The notes under the pieces are model-generated. The model ran no database searches, had not been told where the DNA came from, and worked only from the letters and a program-made list of their open reading frames with translations. DNA of 64,000 nt from Pseudomonas sp. Irchel s3h14 (lineage in GTDB: Bacteria; Pseudomonadota; Gammaproteobacteria; Pseudomonadales; Pseudomonadaceae), in the NCBI RefSeq assembly GCF_900187425.1, contig NZ_FYDJ01000009.1, positions 62,001-126,000 on the forward strand, in the 5' to 3' direction. Positions within the stretch are counted from its first letter, which is position 1. The number at the start of each line of letters is the position of its first letter. Of this stretch, positions 37,248 through 47,127 are shown one piece after another. The position numbers and the translations under genes were made by a program.

Positions 37248-38317
37248 CGCATCAAGGTTTGCAGGCTGAACGGATAGCGATACGACGTCGACCGGCCCTT
37301 GGCTGAAAGACGGCGGAAGTTCACACCGTAATCCGGTGATTCCCCCATGGCCAGCAGTCGCCTAGCCTGTGCCTTGTCGATCAGTTGCAACAACGGGATT
37401 TGCCGGTCTCGGCCGCCGTAATGGCTGAGATCCACGCCCTGTTCAAGATCATGCAACTCCACCAGTGCCCAGCCGCCCAACGTGAAGTGCCCGCCCAACA
37501 GCACGCTGATGCGTCCGTCGACCGTCGCCTGTAACGCCGCCGGCGAGGTGTTGACCGCACTGAACAACGCATCCTTGCCGGGTAGCCCACCCGTCTCCGA
37601 ATACGCCTGCATGGCGCCAAACGCCATTTCGTCATTGGCTGACCACACCAGCGAGACCTTCGGGTAACGCCGGAACAGCAGTTTGGCCTGTTCATAGGCC
37701 CGTTCCCGGGTCCAGCCGCTGTAAACCAACTGGCGCAAGCGCACTTCCGGGTGCTCGGCCAAGGCCCGCATCATGCCTTGCTCGCGCAGTTGCGCCGAAG
37801 GGGTGATCTTCAGGCCTGAAAACGCCAGCAACTCGATGACCTGACCGGGCGCCACGGGCGGATGCTGGCGAATCAGTTCCTTGAGCATCAGGTAGCCACC
37901 CTCCTCATCGTTGGGCACCAGGCTGCCCAACTGATCAGAGCGATCCCCCAACAGACTCTGCTGATTGGCCGTCAGCGAAGCGTTAACCATAAACAGCTTC
38001 ACCCCGCTGCCCTGGGCCAGACGAATGATCTGCGGGGCGACGTACTGTTCGTTGGCGAACACCAGATAGTCCGGACGATCAGGGCCTTGCAGTGCCTGAC
38101 GGGCTTGCGCCAACGTGAGCTCCGGCATGCGCCGGGAATAGAGAATTCGCAGATCAATGCCCAGATCCGTGGCTGCCGCCTGCATGAATTGCGAATAGCT
38201 GATCCAGAAGGCTTCGTCAGTCTTTCCGGGACTCAGGAACAATACCGATTCCGCGCGCGCAACGGGGCCGTAAGCCGCGCCAAGCATCAGCAGGAATGAG
38301 TAGAAAAACTTCAACAT
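37244..38317 (-). CDS. Periplasmic binding protein (sugar-type, PBP1 fold)
   Basis: A 357-aa precursor with a signal peptide (MLKFFYSFLLMLGAAYGPVA-RAES). The body has the type 1 periplasmic-binding fold: SVLFLSPGKTDEAFWISYSQ, a DYLVFANEQYVAPQ hinge and VSLVWSANDEMAFGAMQAYS. No permease or ATPase gene is adjacent, so it may instead supply a ligand to a sensor. The ligand is unknown. Confidence 0.82.
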   Translation of the reverse strand: MLKFFYSFLLMLGAAYGPVARAESVLFLSPGKTDEAFWISYSQFMQAAATDLGIDLRILYSRRMPELTLAQARQALQGPDRPDYLVFANEQYVAPQIIRLAQGSGVKLFMVNASLTANQQSLLGDRSDQLGSLVPNDEEGGYLMLKELIRQHPPVAPGQVIELLAFSGLKITPSAQLREQGMMRALAEHPEVRLRQLVYSGWTRERAYEQAKLLFRRYPKVSLVWSANDEMAFGAMQAYSETGGLPGKDALFSAVNTSPAALQATVDGRISVLLGGHFTLGGWALVELHDLEQGVDLSHYGGRDRQIPLLQLIDKAQARRLLAMGESPDYGVNFRRLSAKGRSTSYRYPFSLQTLMR

Positions 38318-38434
38318 TGATCGTTCGAGCCCCCCGGCAATTCGCCGCGCATTATAGCCAGCGAAGTCCCGTAAAACGGCGTTTATTCCGGTTATTGTCC
38401 GACAATCATCGGAATGGGGCCCGGACGGGGTCGG

Positions 38435-38548
38435 TTATTGATGGCTGACCCAAAATACCGCAGTGCTCACGACCAGGATGATCAGGAACAGAATGGCCCA
38501 AGCATCGACCGTGCTATCGGGTTTTGACGTTTTGGTAGGGTTGCTCAT
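38435..38548 (-). CDS. 37-aa single-span membrane protein
   Basis: A small open frame, MSNPTKTSKPDSTVDAWAIL, continuing as a hydrophobic helix and ending VFWVSHQ. An AGAGG ribosome site lies about 8 nt before the ATG. A hydrophilic N-terminus followed by one membrane span is clear. I recall similar peptides in other Pseudomonas genomes but cannot confirm this here; function unknown. It is divergent from cysI. Confidence 0.75.
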   Translation of the reverse strand: MSNPTKTSKPDSTVDAWAILFLIILVVSTAVFWVSHQ

Positions 38549-38840
38549 TGCATCGCCTCTTGTCGGTTTTATCGGTGATTGCATAAAGACACGAGCACAG
38601 TTAAGACGATGATTGCCCGCACCACAAATGTGGGTTTTAGAGAGATGAGCCTCATTAGTCGTTTTGGTTCTTTACATATACTCAAACATCACTTTTGCGC
38701 ATAACTGCAAACTGGTATCTTGCCCCGGCTCCGTTGGGAGTGCGCGGCCGTGCGCGCAGAATTGCCGAGGCAGTATCGGAGACTTCCAAGCGAAAAACGC
38801 AACTGGATCCGACCGGCCCAAGCCTGAGAACAGGACTTAT
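38549..38840. other. Leader/promoter region of cysI
   Basis: About 290 bp with no gene. TTGCGC (38694-38699) and TATCTT (38715-38720), 15 nt apart, are a possible weak promoter, preceded by an AT-rich stretch (TTTACATATACTCAAACATC) of the kind used by CysB-type activators. A transcribed leader of about 110 nt is implied; the part from 38730 on is GC-rich and could fold. No known riboswitch was recognised. Confidence 0.35.
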
Positions 38841-40499
38841 ATGTACGTATACGACGAGTACGATCAGCGGATCATCGAGGACCGCGTCAAGCAGTTCCGT
38901 GATCAGACCCGACGCTATCTGGCAGGCGAGCTGAGCGAAGAAGAATTCCGCCCCCTGCGCCTGCAAAATGGCCTTTATATCCAGCGCTTCGCGCCGATGT
39001 TGCGGGTGGCGGTGCCCTACGGCCAACTGACTTCGCGCCAGACGCGAATGATGGCCAGGATTGCCCGTGACTTTGACAAGGGCTATGCCCACATCAGCAC
39101 CCGGCAGAACGTACAGTTCAACTGGCCGGCGCTGGAGGACATCCCGGACATCCTTGCCGAACTGGCGACCGTGCAGATGCACGCGATCCAGACCAGCGGC
39201 AATTGCTTGCGCAACGTCACCACCGACCAGTTCGCCGGTGTCGCTGCCGACGAGCTGATCGATCCGCGCCCATGGTGCGAGATCGTCCGCCAGTGGACCA
39301 CGTTCCACCCGGAATTCGCTTACTTGCCGCGCAAGTTCAAGATCGCCATCAACGGTTCGACTTCCGACCGCGCGGCCATCGAAGTCCATGACATCGGCCT
39401 TGAGCCGGTGCACAACGCCGCTGGCGAGCTGGGCTTCCGCGTGCTGGTGGGTGGTGGTCTCGGCCGTACCCCGGTGGTGGGCGCGTTCATCAATGAATTC
39501 CTGCCGTGGCAAGACCTGTTGAGCTACCTCGACGCCATCCTGCGGGTCTACAACCGCTACGGCCGTCGTGACAACAAGTACAAGGCGCGGATCAAGATTC
39601 TGGTCAAGGCCCTGACACCTGAAGTCTTCGCGCAAAAAGTCGATGCGGAAATGGAACACCTTCGCGGTGGCCAGACCACACTGACCGAAGCCGAAGTGCA
39701 TCGTGTGGCCAAACACTTCGTTGATCCGGAATACAAGGTTCTGGACAACCAGACCTTGGCGTTGGCCGAACTCGATAAAGAACACCCGGGCTTCGCGCGC
39801 TGGCGCACCCGCAATACCCTGGCCCACAAGAAGCCAGGTTATGTGGCCGTGACCCTGTCCCTGAAGCCGACCGGTGTTGCACCGGGCGACATCACCGACA
39901 AGCAGCTCGATGCCGTTGCCGACCTGGCCGATCGTTACAGCTTCGGTCAACTGCGCACCTCTCACGAGCAGAACATCATTCTGGCCGACGTTGAGCAGAT
40001 CCAACTATTCGCGATGTGGGGCGAGTTGCGCGAGCAGGGTTTCGCCACGCCGAACATCGGCTTGCTGACCGACATCATCTGCTGCCCGGGCGGCGACTTC
40101 TGCTCCCTGGCCAACGCCAAGTCGATCCCGATCGCCGAGTCGATCCAGCGTCGCTTCGAAGACCTGGATTACCTGTTCGATATCGGCGAACTGGACCTGA
40201 ACATCTCCGGCTGCATGAACGCCTGTGGTCACCACCACGTTGGCCACATCGGCATTCTCGGGGTGGACAAGAAAGGCGAAGAGTTCTACCAGGTGTCTCT
40301 GGGTGGCAGCGCCAGTCGCGACGCCAGCCTGGGCAAGATCCTCGGCCCGTCCTTCGCCCAGGAAGCCATGCCTGATGTGATTGAAAAGCTGATCGACGTG
40401 TACATCGAACAACGTACCGAAGACGAGCGTTTCATCGACACCTATCAGCGTATTGGCATCGACCTCTTCAAGGAGCGCGTCTATGCAGCGAATAATTAA
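38841..40499 (+). CDS. cysI: CysI, sulfite reductase (siroheme hemoprotein subunit)
   Basis: A 552-aa nitrite/sulfite reductase. The two Cys pairs holding the [4Fe-4S]-siroheme centre are in CCPGGDFCSLAN and SGCMNACGHHHVG. The N-terminal ferredoxin-like half has the STRQNVQFNWP motif, and QTSGNCLRNVTTDQFAG follows. It reduces sulfite to sulfide for cysteine synthesis. The start is the ATG giving MYVYDEYDQR; upstream sequence in frame is leader. It overlaps the next gene by 17 nt. Confidence 0.95.
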   Translation: MYVYDEYDQRIIEDRVKQFRDQTRRYLAGELSEEEFRPLRLQNGLYIQRFAPMLRVAVPYGQLTSRQTRMMARIARDFDKGYAHISTRQNVQFNWPALEDIPDILAELATVQMHAIQTSGNCLRNVTTDQFAGVAADELIDPRPWCEIVRQWTTFHPEFAYLPRKFKIAINGSTSDRAAIEVHDIGLEPVHNAAGELGFRVLVGGGLGRTPVVGAFINEFLPWQDLLSYLDAILRVYNRYGRRDNKYKARIKILVKALTPEVFAQKVDAEMEHLRGGQTTLTEAEVHRVAKHFVDPEYKVLDNQTLALAELDKEHPGFARWRTRNTLAHKKPGYVAVTLSLKPTGVAPGDITDKQLDAVADLADRYSFGQLRTSHEQNIILADVEQIQLFAMWGELREQGFATPNIGLLTDIICCPGGDFCSLANAKSIPIAESIQRRFEDLDYLFDIGELDLNISGCMNACGHHHVGHIGILGVDKKGEEFYQVSLGGSASRDASLGKILGPSFAQEAMPDVIEKLIDVYIEQRTEDERFIDTYQRIGIDLFKERVYAANN

Positions 40500-40977
40500 G
40501 AACAACGAAGTCGTCGACGAAACCTGGCACTTGCTGCCCAAGGACTTCAACATCGACGAGATCAGCAACTGCGACGACCTGATCGTCCCGTTGCAGCTGT
40601 GGCGCGAACACAGCCGCATGCTCAAGGCCCGCGATGGCGGCCTGGGCGTATGGCTGGATGCCGATGAAGAAGCGGAAGAAATCGGTGACGACGTGGAAAA
40701 TTTCCAGGTCATCGCCTTGAACTTCCCGGCCTTCACCGACGGCCGCAACTACTCCAACGCCCGCCTGCTGCGTGACCGTTACGGTTTCAAAGGCGAATTG
40801 CGGGCGATTGGCGATGTGCTGCGCGACCAGCTGTTCTACCTGCACCGCTGCGGTTTCGACGCCTTTGCGATCCGCGCCGATAAAGACCCGTACGAAGCCC
40901 TGGAAGGTCTCAAGGACTTCTCGGTGACCTATCAGGCCGCCACCGACGAACCGCTGCCGCTGTTCCGTCGCCGCTGA
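40483..40977 (+). CDS. DUF934 domain protein (sulfite-reductase partner)
   Basis: A 164-aa protein, MQRIIKNNEVVDETWHLLPK, with FPAFTDGRNYSNARLLRDRY and GDVLRDQLFYLHRCGFDAF, the conserved elements of DUF934. It is nearly always found behind cysI and is thought to help sulfite reduction, possibly in electron delivery. A ribosome site AAGGAGCG lies within the end of cysI, and the 17-nt overlap implies coupled translation. Confidence 0.9.
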   Translation: MQRIIKNNEVVDETWHLLPKDFNIDEISNCDDLIVPLQLWREHSRMLKARDGGLGVWLDADEEAEEIGDDVENFQVIALNFPAFTDGRNYSNARLLRDRYGFKGELRAIGDVLRDQLFYLHRCGFDAFAIRADKDPYEALEGLKDFSVTYQAATDEPLPLFRRR

Positions 40978-40985
40978 TCGTCAAA

Positions 40986-41012
40986 CCTTGAACCCCTTCG
41001 CGGGGTTCAAGG
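40986..41012. terminator. Hairpin between convergent DUF934 and LRR-protein genes
   Basis: CCTTGAACCCC pairs with GGGGTTCAAGG (11 bp, TTCGC loop). There is no T-run, so its strength as a terminator is uncertain, but it lies where both converging transcripts end. Confidence 0.6.
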
Positions 41013-41023
41013 CTCATGGGCTG

Positions 41024-44000
41024 TTATGAAGCCTCTCCTCCTGCCGGAAACGGCCGCCCCAATGCCACCCAGTCGTTGTAGAGCCGCGCCCGGTCTTCCA
41101 TCACCGTGAACACCGCAAACGGGTTGTCGAACGCTCCTGCTGGCAACCGCACATCCTGGGACAATCGCCCCCACAGTTCATCCGAAGCGTCCGCTTCAGT
41201 GAGCAGTCGCCATACCCGCGCCTGAAGGTTCAGATAATTGACCTGGAAGTCTGCGGTCAGCGTCAATTTATTCAGGGCCCCTAAAAACCGTCCGCCGCGT
41301 TGCCTGAGCGACAGTCGTTGCCATATCTGTAACCGGGCATTCTCATGCGCAGCGTCAAGGCCGTTCAACCAGGCTGCCGGATTCGAATAGTTATTGCCCG
41401 GCGCGCTCAACCACAGGTTGATGCCCGTTTGTTCCCGATGCGTGACTAATCGCTGCAGGGTGTCCTCGTCGGTGATCGGGTTGCCCCACAGCAGCACTCG
41501 ATCTCGGGCGATTGCCTGATTCAGTACAACCTGCGGCACTCGACTGATCTGGTTGTCCCTCAAGTTCAGCATCGTCAAATACGGGTACTCCATGATTCCG
41601 ACCGGACATCTTGTGATCCCTGTATTTTCCAGATTCAAATGCCGCAACTGGTTCATGCCCATCACCAAGGGAGGATCGCCTAATGGGTTATCGCTCATGT
41701 CGAGGGTTTGAAGATGGGTCAACTCACTCAATTTCCCGGCATTGAGCTCGCTCAATTTCAGATGCGTGCTGCGTAAACTCAATGAAGTGAGACGCTTCAA
41801 CTCGGGAATCATGACGGGTAATTCGCTGTCCTGTTGACCATTCGCAAGGTCAAACCGCAAGTCAACGTCTGAAAGATCCAGCGTCTCCACGTTGGGGAAT
41901 GCCTCAAGAAATTCATCCAGGCTGGAAATCACGCTCATTTGAAAATTGTGCATGTTCAAACCGACTACATCGTTGAGTCGAACGCTTAACGCGGGCAATC
42001 GATGAAAATTTTCATGATCCAGGTCTATTGTAAAACCCGTGACATGGTTGCCGGAGTAACGGCTATGTGGCTGCGGGGAACGCTTGCGCCAGATGGAAAC
42101 GAGTTCGCCAGCCAGCTCCATCCGACTCTCCACCTCAAACGCCATCACCTCTTGGACCAGCCCAGCGTTGTGTGCTGCCAATTGCGCGGCATTCATACCG
42201 GCGGCTTGGTGATGACCAGGGTTCAGGAGTGGCACACTCATATCGTTGATGTCTAGCGCCACCCGATCAACCCAGTTGTTCATATCACTGATCAACTGCT
42301 GAAGCTGGATTTTCAACTGATCAATGTGGGCTACATAACTATTGCCCACTCGTGCCAACTCCACATCGGCGTCAACATCAGTGAGCTCGGGGTAGACCTC
42401 CCTGAGTTGCACCCTTTTTATTGCCTGTGTCAGCGCTTCGTCTTGAGGCGTACCCGGAAAACCGCCGCCCTTGAGCCCCCGCGGTTCAAAGGCAAGCCCC
42501 GACTTCATTCTGCCCAACCCGGTCGCCAGCTCGGAACGAGACAGCACGTGATCGCTGATTTTGAGCTTCAGCTCAGCGCCGTGATCCGCGGACAGCACTT
42601 GCAGGGCCGAACGTTCTTCCCTGGACAGGACACTGGCGAGCGCCTCATAAAAGTCAGTCGTCGCGGCCGTTGGGTCAGTCAGGCTGTAGGGCTGATAGCG
42701 CTCCTGCACCTTGATCAGGCGCAGCGTAGCGGGTGAATCGATTGGCCCGGTGCCATCCAGCACCCGCCCCCCGAGCGAACCGTCGAGCACTTCGATTCGA
42801 AGACTCCTGGGCCATCCGGGCAAGTTCCGGAGAGAGTGCAAGGCCAGTGTGTCCGATTCGGCACTGGTTACCGACCGAAGATAGAGACCTTCATAAGCGC
42901 GATTGAGGCGTACATGCTGCTGGTATTGACGAGCCTTGCTGTCCAGTTGCTTGAACAGCTCCCTGGCCAGTACAGGGTCGGGTGACGCGGTGAAGTCGAC
43001 ACCATAGCGATCCAGCATTTGCTCCACGGCAGCCTTGGGCAAATCAGGGTATGTGCGTTGAAACAGCTTGACCCATTCGTGTTCCGATTGCTGGAGCGCC
43101 TGGTATCGACGGTTGAATTCAGCCTGTGCGGTGGACGGATCGCCCAGCGCCGTGACTTCCTGATCGATTCTGAAGCGATCGACGGTGTCGCCCAGCAACG
43201 GCGTCGGTGCGCGTCCCGACTGCATCAGCCGCAGCATGTCATCATCGACTGCACTGACCTTGCCGATCTGTGCCAGCGCTTCATCCGTAAAGGTACCCGC
43301 CGGTGCCCCTACTCCACGCAAAAGCTCCACCCGCGTTGGCAGTGGCAATTGCGGTAGTGAAGTAGCCTGGGAAGGCACTGGCTGCTTGATCGGCCCGCTT
43401 GAACCGTCGCTATCGCGTTCTACCTTGGTCAGCGCGACCAACTCCTCCCCGTCCTTGCCAAGCGAACCGACGCCGTTTGCCAATGGCAGCGCGTTGAGCA
43501 AACCGAACACAGTGCGAGCCACTCCCTGTGAGCGCTGGCTGGCGCTCTCACCGTTAACGGCCTGATCGATGCCATACCCGGCGTCGATCAGACCAGCAAG
43601 TACCAGCAACCCCTCACCTCCGGGCAAAAACAACGCCAGTGGACCAAACTGGTTGACCCACTGGACAATTGGCTCGACGAAGGCACTCAAATTGGCACGG
43701 TTGACGTCAGCATCATCGCGAATGGTCTGATTACTGGCGATGGCCGCCTGCTTCATGGTCAGTACCAGTTGCGCAAACGGATCGGTGCTCGAGGAAGCCA
43801 GGTCGACGCCAATGTAGTCCGCCGGATCCCAATAACCGTCGTCGTTGAAGAAGCCCGACTCCTTGGTCAAGTGATGCTGTCGCGGGAAAACCGCCATGCC
43901 ATCAAACGCGGAGAGCACGCCAGCATGGAACGTCCCGTCCTCGCGATCTTCATCGGCGAAGTGCGCGGCCAGTGCCTGCTTCGTTACGGCAGCCTTGCCC

Positions 44001-44932
44001 TGTTCAACCAGCCATTGGCGCAGCGCTGCTCTGTTGGCGAATTCATGCAGTGGTGAGGAATTGCCGGGGATGTACAGCAGCACGCGGTCGCTGGACCGGT
44101 CCCGGTAGCACCAGATATCCCTCGCCGTGTAGCGGTAGAGCTTCAAACGGCCTGCTTCGACGCTGGCAGGCAAGTGCGTCGGCGCTTGCAGTTGGTCGAT
44201 CGTCAGCGCTTCCCATGTCTGATCGACCGGTAGTCTCGCCGCCCGCATGGCCAGTTCCAGGCCTTTTGTGGACAGGCAGTTTTCATGGTGCTGCAGCCAC
44301 ACCGACATGACAAAAGCAGCCTTGACCGACGTTCGCAATGCGTACGGTCTGGATGCAATCAGCACCTCGTCCGACGGCCAGGCTTTATCCAGATAGTTTT
44401 CGTACAAATACTTCAGATCCAGTTTCCAGACCCATTTCTTGAAATCGGCGGGTCGCAGCTTGAGCTGGGTCTCGGGCCCATAGGCTTGCGGTGTTCTGCG
44501 GCGATAAATGCCTTCGTACGTACGGTGATTGCCGCTGCCGTTTTCAGCGAACTCGTCTACGTTCTCGACAAGGCGAACAGCTGGGCCGACATCGGGTGGC
44601 GTATACAAACCGAACGCGGTTTCACCGAAGCGCCCGTCGCCAACGGTCTGGTAATTGGAAAGCAGCGTTTGCAGCAGCGAACGCGAACTTCCCACTTGTC
44701 CTTGATGAATGCCGTTTTGCGCGGGGTGGCCCCTGTAGTCGTAATCAAGGGTCACCAGCAAGGCAGTCTGCGGATCGATGTCCGCTCCCCACTTTTCCTT
44801 GATCAGCTGTTCGCCAAACTGGCCCGGAGTTTGCGGAAGCGCGGCGTCCACCGCGGCCTTCAGCTCGTCGCGCATTCGTAGCGGTGAGGCCGGGTGCGGG
44901 GGCGCAACCTGGTCGTGAGAATCCGTATTCAT
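41024..44932 (-). CDS. LRR protein with toxin-like N-terminus and truncated, Cys-less NEL domain
   Basis: A 1302-aa paralogue of the giant NEL protein 4 kb away. Residues 1 to about 950 form the same kind of toxin-like N-terminus (LTLDYDYRGHPAQNG; a hydrophobic stretch FGPLALFLPGGEGLLVLAGL). LRRs cover about 957-1150 (LETLDLSDVDL-type repeats). The C-terminal 115 residues align with the start of the NEL domain (IWQRLSLRQRGGRFLGALNK). Where the larger protein has TCVD, this one reads GAFD, so the catalytic Cys is Ala1267 (codon 41132-41134), and the protein stops 35 residues later. It is therefore probably inactive as a ligase, or works another way. Start ATG with AAGGAA upstream. Confidence 0.8.
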   Translation of the reverse strand: MNTDSHDQVAPPHPASPLRMRDELKAAVDAALPQTPGQFGEQLIKEKWGADIDPQTALLVTLDYDYRGHPAQNGIHQGQVGSSRSLLQTLLSNYQTVGDGRFGETAFGLYTPPDVGPAVRLVENVDEFAENGSGNHRTYEGIYRRRTPQAYGPETQLKLRPADFKKWVWKLDLKYLYENYLDKAWPSDEVLIASRPYALRTSVKAAFVMSVWLQHHENCLSTKGLELAMRAARLPVDQTWEALTIDQLQAPTHLPASVEAGRLKLYRYTARDIWCYRDRSSDRVLLYIPGNSSPLHEFANRAALRQWLVEQGKAAVTKQALAAHFADEDREDGTFHAGVLSAFDGMAVFPRQHHLTKESGFFNDDGYWDPADYIGVDLASSSTDPFAQLVLTMKQAAIASNQTIRDDADVNRANLSAFVEPIVQWVNQFGPLALFLPGGEGLLVLAGLIDAGYGIDQAVNGESASQRSQGVARTVFGLLNALPLANGVGSLGKDGEELVALTKVERDSDGSSGPIKQPVPSQATSLPQLPLPTRVELLRGVGAPAGTFTDEALAQIGKVSAVDDDMLRLMQSGRAPTPLLGDTVDRFRIDQEVTALGDPSTAQAEFNRRYQALQQSEHEWVKLFQRTYPDLPKAAVEQMLDRYGVDFTASPDPVLARELFKQLDSKARQYQQHVRLNRAYEGLYLRSVTSAESDTLALHSLRNLPGWPRSLRIEVLDGSLGGRVLDGTGPIDSPATLRLIKVQERYQPYSLTDPTAATTDFYEALASVLSREERSALQVLSADHGAELKLKISDHVLSRSELATGLGRMKSGLAFEPRGLKGGGFPGTPQDEALTQAIKRVQLREVYPELTDVDADVELARVGNSYVAHIDQLKIQLQQLISDMNNWVDRVALDINDMSVPLLNPGHHQAAGMNAAQLAAHNAGLVQEVMAFEVESRMELAGELVSIWRKRSPQPHSRYSGNHVTGFTIDLDHENFHRLPALSVRLNDVVGLNMHNFQMSVISSLDEFLEAFPNVETLDLSDVDLRFDLANGQQDSELPVMIPELKRLTSLSLRSTHLKLSELNAGKLSELTHLQTLDMSDNPLGDPPLVMGMNQLRHLNLENTGITRCPVGIMEYPYLTMLNLRDNQISRVPQVVLNQAIARDRVLLWGNPITDEDTLQRLVTHREQTGINLWLSAPGNNYSNPAAWLNGLDAAHENARLQIWQRLSLRQRGGRFLGALNKLTLTADFQVNYLNLQARVWRLLTEADASDELWGRLSQDVRLPAGAFDNPFAVFTVMEDRARLYNDWVALGRPFPAGGEAS

Positions 44933-45069
44933 GATGCATTCCTTTGCAATCAATTCAGGACCATCACCCTACTCAAGCCGGCCACTCGGCAATATCGGAG
45001 TGATCGACAGCAACGTAGGGAAAGTTCGCTGCCGGTGGACAGAAAGCGAGCGTTCTGCAGAGCAAAAAA

Positions 45070-45091
45070 AACCGTGGAACGGTCCACGGTT
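45070..45091 (-). terminator. Intrinsic terminator of sohB
   Basis: AACCGTGGA and TCCACGGTT form a 9-bp stem with an ACGG loop. The A-tract at 45063-45071 gives a U-run on the minus-strand transcript. It lies 33 bp after the sohB stop. Confidence 0.85.
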
Positions 45092-45123
45092 CTTTGTTGG
45101 TCATGACGATCAGGCGTCGAACG

Positions 45124-46149
45124 TCACCAGAAGCGTTGCTGGGTCAACCGGCTCCACCAGCTCAGCAACACACGATCGACCGAACCGCTGGCCGCCATGC
45201 CAATGCGCTCCTGCAGACTTTTACGTTCGGCGTAGTGCAAGTGGTACAGCTCGGACTTCTTCGCACGCTCGGAGAGGTATTCATCGCTGGTCTTGAGTTC
45301 GTCCACCAGTTGCTTGTCCAGCGCCGCGACACCGAGCCAGATTTCACCGGTGGCCACTTCGTCGATGGCCAGTTGCGGGCGATAACGGGAAACGAAGTTC
45401 TTGAACAACTGGTGAGTGATGTCCAGGTCTTCCTGGAACTTCTCGCGGCCCTTCTCGGTGTTTTCGCCAAACACCGTCAGGGTGCGCTTGTACTCGCCCG
45501 CGGTCAGCACTTCGAAGTCGATGTCGTGTTTTTTCAGCAGACGGTTGACGTTAGGCAACTGGGCCACGACGCCGATCGAGCCGAGGATCGCGAACGGCGC
45601 GCTGATAATCTTCTCGCCGATGCACGCCATCATGTAGCCGCCGCTGGCCGCGACCTTGTCGATGCACACGGTCAACGGCACACCGGCATCACGGATACGC
45701 GCCAGTTGCGAGGACGCCAGGCCGTAGCTGTGAACCATACCACCGCCGCTTTCCAGACGCAGCACCACTTCATCCTTGGGCGTGGCGAGGGTCAGCAGCG
45801 CGGTGATTTCATGGCGCAGGCTTTCAGTCGCCGAGGCCCTGATGTCGCCATCGAAATCGAGCACGAACACCCGTGGCTTGGCTGCCTCAGGTTTTTTCTT
45901 TTGCTTTTTCTCGGATTTAGCCTCGACCTTGCGCAAGGCCTTGAGCTGGTCCTTGTCGAGCAAGGTTTGCTCCAGGCGTTCGCGCAGCCCTTTGTAGAAA
46001 TCATTGAGTTTGCTGACTTGCAACTGGCCGACCGACTTGCGTCGACCTTTGCTGCGCAACGCCGCGAAACTGGCCAGGACCACCAGAATGGCGATCACCA
46101 GTGTCACGGTCTTAGCCAGAAAAACTGCATACTCGGCAAAAAACTCCAC
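45124..46149 (-). CDS. sohB: SohB, inner-membrane S49-family peptidase
   Basis: A 341-aa protein with an N-terminal membrane helix (FLAKTVTLVIAILVVLASFA) and a basic coiled segment (about 45-90). The S49 protease domain has the Ser nucleophile in FAILGSIGVV and the Lys in LTAGEYKRTLT, the Ser/Lys dyad of SppA/SohB. ASGGYMMACIGEKIISAP is also typical. It probably cleaves peptides in or near the membrane. Transcribed alone, with its own terminator. Confidence 0.93.
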   Translation of the reverse strand: MEFFAEYAVFLAKTVTLVIAILVVLASFAALRSKGRRKSVGQLQVSKLNDFYKGLRERLEQTLLDKDQLKALRKVEAKSEKKQKKKPEAAKPRVFVLDFDGDIRASATESLRHEITALLTLATPKDEVVLRLESGGGMVHSYGLASSQLARIRDAGVPLTVCIDKVAASGGYMMACIGEKIISAPFAILGSIGVVAQLPNVNRLLKKHDIDFEVLTAGEYKRTLTVFGENTEKGREKFQEDLDITHQLFKNFVSRYRPQLAIDEVATGEIWLGVAALDKQLVDELKTSDEYLSERAKKSELYHLHYAERKSLQERIGMAASGSVDRVLLSWWSRLTQQRFW

Positions 46150-46352
46150 AGGGACTCCTTTAATAAGATGCGCTGCAAAAACGCGCGCGGGATACCTCCA
46201 GCATACCCATGCACCGGCTCGGCGGCCAGCCGTGAAACCTCTGGCAACACGCCTGTAACGGGCATTTCAAACAAGCGTATGTTTTTTCATTGACAGCTCA
46301 CCGTCATCCTCATAACCTCGCCGAACCTTCAACGTACCGGGATGACGCGGAC

Positions 46353-47063
46353 GTGGGCAGTATCTATTTGATTCGACATGGCCAGGCCTCCTTTGGTGCA
46401 GACGACTATGACGTTCTGTCGCCGACCGGTATTCGCCAGGCAGAAGTCCTTGGTCAGCACCTCGCCGAGCTGGGTATCAGCTTCGATCGCTGCCTCTCGG
46501 GCGACCTGCGCCGCCAGCAGCACACGGCCAACAGCGCACTGGAACAGTTCGCTGCGGCAGGCCTGCCGGTTCCCGTCGTGGAAATCGATTCCGCTTTCAA
46601 TGAGTTCGACGCCGACGCGGTGATCCGCGCGCTGCTGCCAGCGATGTTACCGGACGAGCCCGAAGCGCTGCACATCCTGCGCAATGCCGCGCAAAACCGC
46701 GGCGAGTTCCAGCGAATCTTCGCCCTGATCATCGAACGCTGGCTCGCCGGCACCTATGACACACCGGGCCTGGAAAGCTGGCTGGGGTTTGTCGAACGGG
46801 TGCAAGCCGGTCTGCAGCGAATCCTCGAAAGCGCCGACAACACCCAGAAAATCGCCGTGTTCACCTCCGGCGGCACTATCACGGCCCTGCTCCACCTCAT
46901 TACGCAAATGCCTGCCAGGCAGGCGTTTGAACTGAACTGGCAAATCGTCAACACCTCGCTCAACCTGCTGAAGTTTCGCGGTCGCGAGGTGGCTCTGTCT
47001 TCTTTCAACAGTCATGCGCACCTGCAACTGTTGAAGACCCCGGAACTCATCACGTTTCGCTGA
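46353..47063 (+). CDS. Histidine phosphatase family protein
   Basis: A 236-aa phosphoglycerate-mutase-like phosphatase. The RHG motif is at the very N-terminus (GSIYLIRHGQASFGADDYDV), and the second catalytic His region lies around FTSGGTITALLHLI. It is not clear which phosphate ester it hydrolyses. A GTG start at 46353 is chosen because the RHG motif normally lies within about 10 residues of the start; a TTG at 46290 would add 21 residues without family similarity. Confidence 0.85.
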   Translation: MGSIYLIRHGQASFGADDYDVLSPTGIRQAEVLGQHLAELGISFDRCLSGDLRRQQHTANSALEQFAAAGLPVPVVEIDSAFNEFDADAVIRALLPAMLPDEPEALHILRNAAQNRGEFQRIFALIIERWLAGTYDTPGLESWLGFVERVQAGLQRILESADNTQKIAVFTSGGTITALLHLITQMPARQAFELNWQIVNTSLNLLKFRGREVALSSFNSHAHLQLLKTPELITFR

Positions 47064-47127
47064 GTCCGGACTATTGTGACCCTGGCTGTATTCACCCAGC
47101 TCTAATTACCCAAGAAAGGATCGAACC

